NCBI GenBank assembly: GCA_002428445.1
Contig: DIWJ01000084.1
Coordinates: forward strand, 12,181 to 76,180
DNA length: 64,000 nucleotides
From: Syntrophaceae bacterium UBA6109
GTDB lineage: Bacteria; Desulfobacterota; Syntrophia; Syntrophales; UBA6109
Reading direction: 5' to 3'
Part shown: piece after piece, positions 1-8,693 of the stretch
How positions within the stretch are numbered: the first letter of the stretch is position 1
How the letters are laid out: each line of letters opens with the position of its first letter
Translations under genes and position numbers: made by a program
Notes under the pieces: generated by a model
What the model was told of the DNA's origin: nothing
The model's database searches: none
Seen by the model: the letters and a program-made list of their open reading frames with translations, nothing else

Positions 1-170
1 CATTCTTGATCACGATTGACAAATGACTGCCCATCGACAAACCTCCGGTCCCGGTTGAAATCTTGCGCTCATGATGCCGGACGGGATCATACCATGTCCG
101 GAAGATTATTTATACCATCGTTCAAATGTCCATGTTTCCGATATATTGTGCCTGGCGCACCAAAACAAAC

Positions 171-213
171 AGGGGGTCCGTTGCTCATGGCGGACCCCCT
201 GAGTTGTTTTTTA
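171..213. terminator. Bidirectional intrinsic terminator
   Basis: Perfect 10-bp inverted repeat AGGGGGTCCG (171-180) and CGGACCCCCT (191-200) around a 10-nt loop. A T-rich run follows it on the plus strand (204-211), and a GTTTGTTTTG-like run follows it on the minus strand. It can end transcription of the minus-strand gene at 286-705 and of anything entering from the left. The rest of 1-285 shows no convincing gene. Confidence 0.8.
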
Positions 214-285
214 GCCAACGCTTGCTACCTCAAAGAACATTGATCGTTATCCTGGAAGTGCATTCCGGTCTTTCCAAACCCGCCG

Positions 286-705
286 CTACCTGAAAAACAC
301 TACGCCATTATTCCATTCAATCCGTTTCGCCCTATTGGATGAATCCATTCCCGATATTCGGCCGCTTGCGCTCCCCGAACCGTTCGCACCACTCCATGAT
401 GCTTGTATGCCCATATCGGATATGGTCCCTTTCCCCTCTTCACGTATCGGCGTTATCACATTCCAGGTGAAGGTATTTCCCCTCTGCGTTATGCTGTATT
501 GGAACCCAATACTGCTGTTCCATATCCCTTCGATCGAAAGAAAAGTTTCCTCCTTGCCAAACTCAATCGTCTTGATGTCCTTGCCACTCACAGGCACTTT
601 CAGGACTTTCCCGTCGTGGGTTGTGATGATCATTTCCGAAAATCCATCACCGGTTGAAAAAATAGTCAAAATGGCCAGAACCATTACAACGATGATTCTT
701 CTCAT
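286..705 (-). CDS. Small exported protein of unknown function
   Basis: The predicted protein has about 139 residues. It opens with MRR, then a hydrophobic stretch of about 18 residues ending near GDGFS, which looks like a cleavable signal peptide. The mature part is polar, rich in Gly, Ser and Trp, and contains a THDGKVLKVPV segment followed by short beta-like repeats; I recognise no family. I chose the start that puts the signal peptide at the N terminus. Two longer forms are possible: ATG at 732, or GTG at 765, which has the better Shine-Dalgarno (GAGGGGGG). The gene ends just before the bidirectional terminator at 171-213. It is probably periplasmic. Confidence 0.6.
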   Translation of the reverse strand: MRRIIVVMVLAILTIFSTGDGFSEMIITTHDGKVLKVPVSGKDIKTIEFGKEETFLSIEGIWNSSIGFQYSITQRGNTFTWNVITPIREEGKGTISDMGIQASWSGANGSGSASGRISGMDSSNRAKRIEWNNGVVFFR

Positions 706-851
706 CCCGCGATTTTCCAGAAATTTCTGCATCCCATGAAATTCTTCATCTTCCTGCAAGATCACGCGCCCCCCTCAGTTATTGGCTACGGAAGGATATT
801 CCCCAGATAATCAGACCGCTGAAAAACACTCGCTTTTTTCGACACCCGGTC

Positions 852-1409
852 TCAGCGGCATGTTCTGACGAATAATTCCGTAATTGCCTTCTTGCCGTTT
901 TCCTCCAAAAAGCGTGTTCCCGTGCCGGTGAAATGACTTTTGCTGATAACGGGCTCATTGCCTTTTTCCCGTTTAACCCATGACGTCCTATCCCAACTGA
1001 ACCACGCATCGCGTTTCTGATCAAATACATGCAGCGGTTTGTTGCAGAGCTTGCTGAATTCCGCACCCCAGCCGGTGCCGCCCTTCACGGTTTTGTCTTC
1101 CTGTATTTCGCCGACAACAAAAATTTCCTGTCCGTTATTGATCTGGTACCAGATGGTCTGCAGGATCTTGCGGAATGTCGTATTGTCCGTGTAACGGCGG
1201 TTCATCAGCTTGGAGATGTATTCGAGCGAAACATCGCCGTTTTTCAATTCCTCATGATTCAGGACCCGCAAACCCCTGCTCCGGACGATGGTGTGTCCTT
1301 CAAAAGTGAAGTTCACTTCTTCGATTCTGTATTTCTCTGCATTTGCCCCAAATTCCGCTTCCGCCCCCTGAGCGCCGCCGCTGAAGAGGATGAAATCTTC
1401 TTTTTTCAT
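852..1409 (-). CDS. SLOG-like predicted nucleotide-binding protein
   Basis: A 185-residue soluble protein. Near the N terminus it carries ILFSGGAQGAEAEFG, the Gly-rich loop typical of SLOG/YpsA-like Rossmann proteins (GGAxGA). In the second half are a GGTGWG loop and an HVFDQKRDAWFSW segment of the kind found in the terminal strand of this fold. SLOG proteins bind nucleotides or nucleotide-derived signals; the exact substrate cannot be told from sequence. The start ATG at 1409 has an AAAGGGACGGCA leader. The SPFH gene starting at 2311 is co-directional and ends 35 bp upstream, so the two may be cotranscribed. Alternative: an uncharacterised Rossmann hydrolase. Confidence 0.6.
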   Translation of the reverse strand: MKKEDFILFSGGAQGAEAEFGANAEKYRIEEVNFTFEGHTIVRSRGLRVLNHEELKNGDVSLEYISKLMNRRYTDNTTFRKILQTIWYQINNGQEIFVVGEIQEDKTVKGGTGWGAEFSKLCNKPLHVFDQKRDAWFSWDRTSWVKREKGNEPVISKSHFTGTGTRFLEENGKKAITELFVRTCR

Positions 1410-1444
1410 TGCCGTCCCTTTCTTTTCAATATTTCCTTCTTTTT

Positions 1445-2311
1445 TTATGGTTTAATGCTTTTCTGCGTATCTCCCAGGCCAATCAGGGGTACGGCCCCTC
1501 CCCCCGTCACCTGGGGAAGGATTCCGTTCCACTTTTCGATGGCTTTCATGTTGGCTTCAATTTTCCGCAGTTCTATCAAGTCCGGCGAAATGTTTGCCCT
1601 CTGCAATCTGAGGGACTCTGCTTCCGCGCGCGCCGCCGTGATCTTCTGCTCCGCCTCGATCTTGATCCTGTCGAGATCCCTTTTTGCCTTCAGCGCCAGT
1701 TGTTCCGCCGTCTGTTTGGCTTCGATGGCTTCGGTAAAGACTTTTGAGAAACTGAAGATCACGATGGAAAAGGCGTCAACGGCAATATTGTTTACCAGGA
1801 GTCTCTCCGCAAGGGCCAACCTCATCGCCTCGCTGACAGCCGGCCTCTTCGTTATGAGTTCCTCCGCCGTGTACTTGGCGGTTACAGCCTTGACAACCTC
1901 CAGAATGGCTGGGTCAATGATGCGCTCCTTGAACTGGATGCCGATGTTCTGGTAGACGATATTGGCCTTATCCGGAACAATATGATAATTCAGCGCCACC
2001 CGGGAGCTGACGTCCTGCAGATCCGCCGAAGCCGCTGCCGCATCGGTCTCCGCCTTCTGGACCTTCACATCCATCAGTGCGACCTCCTGCATCACCGGTA
2101 TCCGGAAATGCAGACCTTCCTCCAGGACCTGCTTCTGCACAGCGCCGAAATTAAGAACGATACCCCTTTGTCCTGCTCCGACCTGCACCCACGGCCGCAT
2201 GAAAACCAGGATGAAAATAATCACGCCCGCAATGACCATTAACTTCGTCGGGCCTCTTTTTATCATGTCCTGGATGGCGTCTTTTGCCTTAGCGGCATCA
2301 CTCTCATACAT
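1445..2311 (-). CDS. Prohibitin/SPFH-domain membrane protein
   Basis: A 288-residue protein with one membrane helix (about residues 23-39, LMVIAGVIIFILVFMRP). An SPFH/Band 7 domain follows, starting at VGAGQRGIVLNFGAV and running to about residue 200. A long Glu/Ala/Lys-rich coiled coil follows (about 185-260). This order matches the bacterial prohibitin homologues of COG0330. Such proteins form oligomeric scaffolds at the inner membrane and associate with FtsH-type proteases; no protease gene is adjacent here. The start is supported by AAGGAGATAACGAGG before ATG. Confidence 0.85.
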   Translation of the reverse strand: MYESDAAKAKDAIQDMIKRGPTKLMVIAGVIIFILVFMRPWVQVGAGQRGIVLNFGAVQKQVLEEGLHFRIPVMQEVALMDVKVQKAETDAAAASADLQDVSSRVALNYHIVPDKANIVYQNIGIQFKERIIDPAILEVVKAVTAKYTAEELITKRPAVSEAMRLALAERLLVNNIAVDAFSIVIFSFSKVFTEAIEAKQTAEQLALKAKRDLDRIKIEAEQKITAARAEAESLRLQRANISPDLIELRKIEANMKAIEKWNGILPQVTGGGAVPLIGLGDTQKSIKP

Positions 2312-2394
2312 CCTCGTTATCTCCTTTTTCCCGTATCGGGTAATTCTGCAACCTGGCTCATTTTGCCAGTGATTACCCGGCCATCCCCAAAGGG

Positions 2395-2697
2395 TTATGA
2401 ACTCTTAAAGACACCAAAGAGTTTATCGAGCGCTGATTTTTCGAATTTCGAAATTGCAGCAACCTCTCCCGCATCGAGCCATATTCCCTGACAGCCGGAA
2501 CATTCATCTATCTTGATCCCTCTGTAATCTATTTCTATCAGCTCCAGTCCACATTTTGGACATCTCATATAGTGAAGTTCTTTCAATTTCTTCTTTTCAT
2601 TTTCGGCAAGCTTGCCATGTTTCTCTCTCTCAACTTTCTTCTTTCTCTCGAGTTCCATCCGCGCAATGTATTCTTCCTCTTTCTCGCTTGTTTTCAT
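2395..2697 (-). CDS. Zinc-ribbon (zf-TFIIB family) protein
   Basis: A 100-residue protein. The first 40 residues are a charged Lys/Glu helix. They are followed by a zinc ribbon with the pairs CPKC (Cys46, Cys49) and CSGC (Cys66, Cys69), then GIWLDAGE, the hallmark of the zf-TFIIB family (COG3809). These small bacterial proteins have no proven function despite the name. The start has a very good ribosome site (AGGAGGGTTTCG before ATG). The gap of 83 bp to the SPFH gene allows a shared transcript. Confidence 0.85.
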   Translation of the reverse strand: MKTSEKEEEYIARMELERKKKVEREKHGKLAENEKKKLKELHYMRCPKCGLELIEIDYRGIKIDECSGCQGIWLDAGEVAAISKFEKSALDKLFGVFKSS

Positions 2698-2979
2698 CGA
2701 AACCCTCCTAACTGCATTGTTTTAAAAGCTCGTATCGTTCATATGGCCATTTTCCTTGACTGCTTCCATTATCTCTTGCCTCATTTCCAGAGGTGCATAG
2801 AATTTCAACCCGCATCCGTTGACCATCGATCCTGATGAATCTAGTTTAATATCATGATATCGGAGAAAACAACATCATTGATTCCTTCTCGAAGTGCTGC
2901 TGCCTATAGAATCTCCCGCTGGCCTTTTCCGGTTTATCGCGCTAATATCATTCACAAAGAAAACCAGAGGAGGTCACTC

Positions 2980-3333
2980 ATGTGGATCTTCACCAAGCGC
3001 GGCTTCGTTTCCATCATTGCCTCCGAGAACAGCCCGACCTTCTTCACGGTTCAATCTCATTTTCCGGGCCACATCGAGGCGCTTTTTCCAAGTGCCCACG
3101 TCTCGGAAGCGCCCCATGGCTATGGCATCTACCGATTCCGCGCGGCGGTGCCGAAGCACACTGTGGCGGAGATGTTATTCGACATCGTGGAACATATCGA
3201 TTATTTCACTTTCAAGGACTCCATTCCCGATGAGCGCTACCGGAAGGCCGTAATAGACGCCTGGACCACACTGAACAAGCACGATTTCGGTCCCCGAAAG
3301 CCGCCGCACGACTCCGAAGAATTCATGCCTTAG
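2980..3333 (+). CDS. Conserved protein of unknown function
   Basis: A 117-residue acidic soluble protein starting MWIFTKRGFVSI, preceded by AGAGGAGGTCACTC, an excellent ribosome site that fixes this start over in-frame upstream Mets. It resembles short hypothetical proteins of anaerobes that share the TKRGFVSIV opening and a C-terminal Trp-containing helix (here AVIDAWTTL), but I cannot assign a family or role. It has no signal peptide or membrane segment. The SixA remnant follows 43 bp later on the same strand. Confidence 0.6.
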   Translation: MWIFTKRGFVSIIASENSPTFFTVQSHFPGHIEALFPSAHVSEAPHGYGIYRFRAAVPKHTVAEMLFDIVEHIDYFTFKDSIPDERYRKAVIDAWTTLNKHDFGPRKPPHDSEEFMP

Positions 3334-3376
3334 GCGCCCGGCTGATACTTCATTACCACAAGAGAAGAGGCTGGGT

Positions 3377-3742
3377 ATGGCCCTGTATCTCATGCGGCGT
3401 GGAGAGTCCGTCCTCCAGGAGATCAACCCTGATCGTCCATTGTCGGATCGGGTGCTGGTGGAGGTGAGGCATGTGGCACAGCAAGCCGCGGAAAAAAACA
3501 TCGTCATCACCAAGATCCTTCATGGCGGGAGGAAACGCGCAATGCAAACCGCCATGATTGTTCAGGAATATTTGAAGCCGGCCTCGGGGATTGCAGAAAC
3601 AGCAGGGATAAATCCGAAAGACGATATTACCAATATTTTGGCCTGCTTGAAGAACAGAAACGTGGAAGATCCAGCGGAAGCTGATGCCGTAAACAGTGAG
3701 CATCGATTTGCACCGCCGGGAGATTGCAGGGATTTGAGATGA
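3377..3742 (+). pseudogene. Truncated SixA-like phosphohistidine phosphatase remnant
   Basis: The first 100 residues match the SixA/histidine-phosphatase layout: an N-terminal YLMRRGE where the family has LxRHGE, then ILHGGRKRAMQTA where the family has HSGxxRARQTA. The catalytic His of RHG is Arg here. The C-terminal half with the second catalytic His (VGHxP) is missing; the frame instead runs into unrelated residues and overlaps the rhodanese start. A ribosome site (AGAAGAGG) is still present. I infer a dead gene whose 3' half was lost when it was joined to the neighbouring gene. A non-catalytic product is the alternative. Confidence 0.6.
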
Positions 3743-4086
3743 AAAAGTCTTTTATATTTTTGCTGGCCGTTGGAATGGTTCTGGGGATGGCCTTGTCCTC
3801 TTTCGGTGCCGACGGCGTCGCACCGCTCATCATCGATGTCAGGACAGAAGCCGAATGGAACAACGGCCATTTGGAAGGGGCCATACTGATTCCTTACGAC
3901 GTAATCGGGGAGAGGATAGCGACCGTCGTCAAGGACAAGTCCCGGCGGATTTACGTCTATTGCCGAAGCGGAAACAGATCGCGAATAGCCAAGGAAACCC
4001 TCGAACGACTCGGGTACAAAGATGTCGTGAATCTTGGGTCACTGGAAGGCGCTGCCAGGACGATGAAGCACAAGATTATTAAGTAA
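3739..4086 (+). CDS. Exported rhodanese-like sulfurtransferase (PspE type)
   Basis: A 115-residue protein: signal peptide (about 1-24, MKKSFIFLLAVGMVLGMALS) followed by one rhodanese domain. IDVRTEAEW and GHLEGA match the N-terminal signature, and the active-site loop CRSGNRS (Cys75-Ser81) is intact. Single-domain periplasmic rhodaneses of this kind (PspE-like) move sulfane sulfur from thiosulfate or persulfide to thiol acceptors. The start at 3739 is chosen because it gives the signal peptide; an upstream ATG at 3724 is in frame. It overlaps the end of the SixA remnant by 4 bp. Confidence 0.85.
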   Translation: MKKSFIFLLAVGMVLGMALSSFGADGVAPLIIDVRTEAEWNNGHLEGAILIPYDVIGERIATVVKDKSRRIYVYCRSGNRSRIAKETLERLGYKDVVNLGSLEGAARTMKHKIIK

Positions 4087-4222
4087 ATCCATCGCTGCCG
4101 TCTTCGTCGTTGTTCGCTTCCGAACTGCTTCTTTCCGCATAGAGAGGCCTCACCTCCTGGTATGCGTGATCAGGCGCCCCGGAGATTGATGGCCGGATGA
4201 TGTGGTGTCGGATTTTCCGTCG

Positions 4223-5455
4223 TCATTTGATCCGGAAAACGCTGAATACGCCCAGAAACAGGATGATGCCGGCCCCAAGAAAGGCAATGGTGTAGCTACG
4301 GGTCACGTCAAAAATATAACCGGCGGCAAGAGGACCCAAGGAGGATAAAAGGTGAACCGCCGCCGATATGAGCGCATAGATGACACCCATCGAAGCCACT
4401 CCAAAGCACTGAACCGTCAGCGCCGGCACTTGCGGAACATCGCCGCCGAAAGCCAAGCCGAACAGGATGGCGAACACAAAAAAAGCCGCATCCGATGTCA
4501 TGAACGGCAGCGCGAACAGGCAAATCCCCATGGTGGTCAAACAGATGATCATCGAGCGTTGAGCGCCTATCCTGTCCTGGACAAATCCCATCACGATCCG
4601 TCCGAAGAGACTTCCGCACCCGATGGTCGACAGGGCCATCGCGGCTACAAATGGTGAGATTCCTATATCTACGGCGTGTGGTGCAATGTGAACCACAATC
4701 ATCCTTGCGGCAAGTTGGCCAGCTGCCGCTGCCGCGATGATGAACAGGATTTCCCTGGTTCTGATGGCTCGTCCGAATGTTATTCCCCGAAGAGGGGGTG
4801 ATCGGCGCTCTTGATTGCCGTCGGCAGGATTGCCGGCCGCCGATTGGGTCTTGGTCCTGTCCGATGCCGGTTCCGGCGGATTCTTGATGCACTGTATGCA
4901 GACAGAGAGGATGATGAAACTGGCTAGTCCAAAGATAACGAACGTGTTGCGCCACCCGCAGGAAGCGATCAGCTGGTTGGCCAGCGGTGGCACTACCAGT
5001 GCGCCGAATCCGGCGCCGGCGCTGGCCAACCCCATAGCCATGCCCCTCTTTTCGGTAAACCAGCGGGTTATTACGGTGAAAATGGAAGGGCCGTATATGC
5101 CGGTGCTTATCCCTATCAGGCCATGGAGCAAATAGAGCTGCCACGGTTCCGAAACCCGGCTGCATAGGACAAGAGGGATACCGAACATGAACGCAGCCAG
5201 AGAATAGACGGTCCGGAAGCCGAATCGGTCAATCGCCCATCCGGCCGGGACCAGGCTCAGCGCGAAGATGAGCACTTGGATGGTCATCGCCCAGGAAATC
5301 GTTCCTCGCGAACATCCTAGGGCATCCTGCAGGCTTCTGAAAAAAATGCCGAACGAATATTGGATGCCATAGACAACCGACCAGATGGTAAAAAGTGCGG
5401 CAACAATAAGCCAGTTGCAGGAAACCCTGGAGACCCTTGAATCAACTTCAGCCAC
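4223..5455 (-). CDS. MFS transporter, oxalate/formate or monocarboxylate type
   Basis: A 410-residue protein with about 12 hydrophobic segments and a charged central loop (residues about 198-228, KNPPEPASDRTK...). The loop after TM2 (GWAIDRFGFRTVY) is the classic MFS motif A. FTEKRGMAMGLASAGAGFGALV in TM5 and the GWRNTF that follows are typical of the OFA/monocarboxylate porter group. It probably moves a small organic acid across the inner membrane; the substrate is unknown. The start is GTG at 5455 with AGGAG 12 bases upstream. It is convergent with the rhodanese gene and stands alone. Confidence 0.8.
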   Translation of the reverse strand: MAEVDSRVSRVSCNWLIVAALFTIWSVVYGIQYSFGIFFRSLQDALGCSRGTISWAMTIQVLIFALSLVPAGWAIDRFGFRTVYSLAAFMFGIPLVLCSRVSEPWQLYLLHGLIGISTGIYGPSIFTVITRWFTEKRGMAMGLASAGAGFGALVVPPLANQLIASCGWRNTFVIFGLASFIILSVCIQCIKNPPEPASDRTKTQSAAGNPADGNQERRSPPLRGITFGRAIRTREILFIIAAAAAGQLAARMIVVHIAPHAVDIGISPFVAAMALSTIGCGSLFGRIVMGFVQDRIGAQRSMIICLTTMGICLFALPFMTSDAAFFVFAILFGLAFGGDVPQVPALTVQCFGVASMGVIYALISAAVHLLSSLGPLAAGYIFDVTRSYTIAFLGAGIILFLGVFSVFRIK

Positions 5456-5557
5456 GGAATTCTTTTACTCCTCGAAAATTAAAACACCGTCGATCCGATG
5501 GATCGGGATAAAAGCCTCTCTGAAGATGCCTGCATTTGCATTCAAAAACAAGCATGA

Positions 5558-5881
5558 CCTGCTTTATCATTCTCAATTCCCTGCAACCTGCTGGTCGGCG
5601 CAGAGGGGTATCGTACCGAGCCGGAAATCCGGTCGCTTGCTGACTGGGACGCTTACCAGAGAACAATCTGCTTTGTAAAACAGTATTGTCCAGCCGGCTC
5701 TCAGGTGAGAAAGATCGGGGATTGGCACGACCTGTTGACCCTGTAGATGGGCGTGACCAGTTTCGGAACAGCCCTGGTCTAGATGCCGGTCCATCGCTGG
5801 GCGATCATCAACGCTTATGATCGCAGGGACCCGGAGCCCATTGAAGCATTCGTGGGAGGAAATCTGTGCTTTTCGGGTTGA
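5558..5881 (+). pseudogene. Possible decayed coding region, family unknown
   Basis: One frame reads as ordinary protein (LLVGAEGYRTEPEIRSLADW, then further globular residues to WHDLLTL). It is interrupted by TAG at 5744 and TAG at 5780 before ending at TGA 5879. No start codon or ribosome site is evident. I cannot name the ancestor. The flanking sequence (5456-5557 and 5882-6152) shows no gene. Confidence 0.25.
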
Positions 5882-6152
5882 TATGCTCGCGAAATACAAG
5901 ATCTCCCTGCAGAGGGAACCGGTACGGGGAGACGATACCATATCAATGCATCGCCCGGCGCCTCTAAGAAATGTCGAATGTCGAAATCAGAATTTCCATG
6001 ATTGTCATGTCATGCGCACATCGGTAAATTATTTCGAAATCGCCCGGATGTGGTGAATGGCGAGCACCCGACCGCAGTGCGCAAAGAACAGGCAAGACCC
6101 TTTTCATCGCAACCCTGAAGAAATAGGCCATCGACGGCAAGCGGAGGCAGGT

Positions 6153-6290
6153 ATGAAAAAAAAGATTCTCTTGATTGCATTGCTTTGTTTTTTCTTGATC
6201 GCCTGCGGGCAGGCGTTCAGGGAATCCGGTTCCTACAAGCATAATCCTGACTTCTACGGCAAGATCTTCCCTCTCGGCAGCGACCCGTGA
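6153..6290 (+). CDS. Small lipoprotein
   Basis: A 45-residue protein: MKKK, a hydrophobic core, then the lipobox LIAC with Cys18, followed by only 27 residues (GQAFRESGSYKH...). AGGCAGGT precedes the ATG (GCGGAGGCAGGT). Short lipoproteins of this size usually sit in the inner or outer membrane and act as entericidin-like or structural peptides; no family is recognisable. It is convergent with the damaged UspA gene 13 bp away. Confidence 0.65.
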   Translation: MKKKILLIALLCFFLIACGQAFRESGSYKHNPDFYGKIFPLGSDP

Positions 6291-6303
6291 TTTGCGCCGA
6301 ATT

Positions 6304-6752
6304 TCACTTGCCCGGGACGAATTCCTCAGGGCGGATCAGGAGCACGGGCACGTGGGCGTCGTGCAGAACGCGCAAGGCCACGCTCCCGAGCATCACCTGT
6401 TTCATGCCGGTGTAACCGTGGGTGGCGATGATGATCAGATTGACGCCGTTTTGCGCGGCGTACGACACGATAGACTGCGCGGGGCTTCCTTCCAGCAGAA
6501 CCAATTTGGCCTGGATGCCCTCGGAGAGGAGTTTTCTTCTGATATGATCCAGATAGTATGTGTTTTTTCGCGTTGGGCCCATCTCAACGCGGCAACACGG
6601 ATGCTGTCCTCAAAAGCCCCCAAGCGGGTTTCGATGACGTTGACCAGGATAACCTCTCCGACAAAGCCTCCCTTCGCCAGATGCTTTGCCTCGGTCAACG
6701 CGCACTCGGCCAACGCAGATCCGTCAAGAGGAACCAGGACTTTCTGATACAT
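6304..6752 (-). pseudogene. Universal stress protein (UspA family), frameshifted
   Basis: Two overlapping frames together make one complete UspA-family protein of about 150 residues. The first frame gives MYQKVLVPLDGSALAECAL... up to RVAALRWAQREK. The second continues NTYYLDHIRRKLLSEG... through ATHGYTGMKQVMLGSVALRV, including the G-9x-GS ATP-binding signature, to LIRPEEFVPGK. The frames meet at a run of six A (six T at 6563-6568 on the plus strand); one extra A would restore a single frame. The start at 6752 has GGAGG upstream. Either a real slip mutation or a homopolymer sequencing error. Confidence 0.75.
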
Positions 6753-7136
6753 GGGAAAAAACCTCCGTCCCCGTGAAGAGTCGTCCCGCCCAATCCCTTT
6801 TTCCCTCTTCCGGTGTCCTTCAAGAACGCGTTGGGAGTTGAGCCATTTCCGTGATGGACAACCCGGCTCTTTTCTCATTTTAACCAGTGCACTCCTGTTT
6901 TTCAACCCGGAGTGAGGCAAGTGCCACAGAGAGGAGTACACGATCGTTCCGGAAATATGGGCGCGCCTTCATTTGAGTTGATCGCTGATTCGGCTTTTGC
7001 TTCTTCAGCGGAGCGCCAGCATTGGAAAATTAAAGGCAGGTATAGCATTTATAAATATCGATAATTCTTGATATATTCAAGATTCGATTGTAGAAGGAAA
7101 TCGTTGATCCAAACCTTCCTTCTCTTCTTTACGGTC
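6753..7136. other. Intergenic stretch without a gene
   Basis: No frame here has both a plausible start and protein-like composition. The right half becomes A+T-rich (7030-7085). It separates the damaged UspA gene from the YihY gene and probably carries divergent regulatory DNA. Confidence 0.4.
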
Positions 7137-7176
7137 GGATGGGCTCGTTTTCTCCTCCTTTTTCACGAGCCCATCC
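7137..7176. other. 12-bp perfect inverted repeat
   Basis: GGATGGGCTCGT (7137-7148) and ACGAGCCCATCC (7165-7176) pair perfectly around a 16-nt pyrimidine-rich loop. No T-run follows on either strand, so it is not a standard terminator. It lies about 60 bp upstream of the promoter-like site for the YihY gene. Confidence 0.5.
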
Positions 7177-7236
7177 CGCCCCCCCTGTTCTCCGTTTCCC
7201 TGTCTTCGAAAATCTTCGATCTGCCGCCGTCTTCTG

Positions 7237-7263
7237 TTGACACAATATCTTTCCTTGTATACT
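7237..7263 (+). promoter_or_regulatory. Sigma-70-like promoter for the YihY gene
   Basis: TTGACA at 7237-7242 and TATACT at 7258-7263, with a 15-bp spacer that is slightly short. The start codon of the downstream gene lies 80 bp away. Confidence 0.45.
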
Positions 7264-7342
7264 TGAAGAGCAAAGGGCATTATTTTGTCAGGAAGTCCCT
7301 CCTGCACCGGTCATGGATATCGAACACCACGGGGGAAACGCC

Positions 7343-8680
7343 ATGAACAAGATCTCGAAAATCGTCCCGAAGGTATTGGATTTCCTCAAGAAGGACATCT
7401 GGCGTATCCGGCGCACGGACCTCCCCCCGGGAAAATCTTTCTTCCTGACGCTGTTGCGGGTACTGCTCCTTTCGATCCGGGGATTCGATGAGGACAAATG
7501 TCAGCTTCGAGCGTCGGCGCTCACCTTCTACTCGCTGATCTCCGTCGTGCCGGTCGCCGCCATGGCCTTCGGAATCGCGAAAGGGTTCGGTTTCGAGAAG
7601 ATGCTGGAATCGCAGTTGCGCAACAAGCTGGCCGGCCATGAGGAGATTGTCGACAATGTCGTCCAGTTCTCCCACTCCCTCCTGGAAAGCACCAAGGGAG
7701 GATTGCTGGCGGGCATCGGCGTGATCGTTCTTTTCTGGGCCGTCATCAAGGTGCTGGGACAGATCGAAGAGTCCCTGAACGACATCTGGGGAATCAAAGA
7801 GCACCGCCCTCTGGGCCGTAAATTCGGAGACTACCTGTCGCTGATGATGGTCTGCCCGGTTCTTATCATTCTGTCCAGCAGCGCGACCGTCTTCGTCACG
7901 ACGCAGGTGACGCTGATCCTGGAAAAAATCACCATCCTGGGGGCATTCAGCCCCATTGTTTTTTTTCTTATGAAACTGCTGCCGTACAGCATCCTATGGG
8001 GGCTGTTTACCTTTCTGTACATATTTATGCCGAACACGAAGGTTCGCTTTACCTCGGCCCTGCTCGCCGGAATCATTACCGGCACCGTCTTCGAGATTGT
8101 GCAATGGGCGTACATCACCTTTCAGGTCGGAACCGCGAAGTACAATGCCATCTACGGCAGTTTCGCCGCGATTCCGCTTTTCCTCGTCTGGCTCCAGCTG
8201 AGTTGGCTGATCGTCCTCTATGGCGCCGAGTTGTCCTTTGCCTATCAGAACGTGGACACCTATGAATTCGAACCGGACGCACTTCAGACCAGCCGCCGAC
8301 TCAAGACGCTGCTTTCTCTTCAGCTCGCGCAACGCGTCATCCGAAACTTCGCCCGGGGCGAAGCCCCCCTGACCGCCAGGCAGGTATCGCATGAGCTTGA
8401 AATTCCGATCCGCCTCGTCAACGAGATCCTCTTTGAGCTGACTCAGAGCAACATTGTCTCAGCCACTGACACCGGAGATGACGGCGAACGGGCATACCAG
8501 CCGGCTCGTGACATCAACGCGCTGACAATCCAGCACGTCGTCGACGCCATGGAACTGCGGGGGATCAATACAATACCCTTCGCTCAGACACCGGAATTTT
8601 CCGCCCTGTCGGAAGCGGTCGAGACATTCCGGAGCACCATCGAGAAGCTGCCTGCAAACAAACTGCTGAAAGACGTCTGA
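7343..8680 (+). CDS. YihY/BrkB family inner-membrane protein
   Basis: A protein of about 445 residues with six hydrophobic segments in the first 300 residues. It carries the family signature: RASALTFYSLISVVPVAAM near the start, then KVLGQIEESLNDIWGI, and GTAKYNAIYGSFAAIPLFLVW before the last helix. A soluble C-terminal part of about 140 residues resembles a winged-helix segment (LTARQVSHELEIPIRLVNEIL). YihY proteins were once called ribonuclease BN; that activity is now assigned elsewhere and the role is unknown. I prefer ATG 7343 (GGGGGAAACGCC upstream) over ATG 7313. It is convergent with the cytochrome b561 gene. Confidence 0.85.
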   Translation: MNKISKIVPKVLDFLKKDIWRIRRTDLPPGKSFFLTLLRVLLLSIRGFDEDKCQLRASALTFYSLISVVPVAAMAFGIAKGFGFEKMLESQLRNKLAGHEEIVDNVVQFSHSLLESTKGGLLAGIGVIVLFWAVIKVLGQIEESLNDIWGIKEHRPLGRKFGDYLSLMMVCPVLIILSSSATVFVTTQVTLILEKITILGAFSPIVFFLMKLLPYSILWGLFTFLYIFMPNTKVRFTSALLAGIITGTVFEIVQWAYITFQVGTAKYNAIYGSFAAIPLFLVWLQLSWLIVLYGAELSFAYQNVDTYEFEPDALQTSRRLKTLLSLQLAQRVIRNFARGEAPLTARQVSHELEIPIRLVNEILFELTQSNIVSATDTGDDGERAYQPARDINALTIQHVVDAMELRGINTIPFAQTPEFSALSEAVETFRSTIEKLPANKLLKDV

Positions 8681-8693
8681 TCAGAGGCAGGCT

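Noticed and set aside
16..243. 75-codon open frame at the left edge
   Set aside because: It has no ribosome site, runs through the terminator hairpin and has no protein-like pattern.
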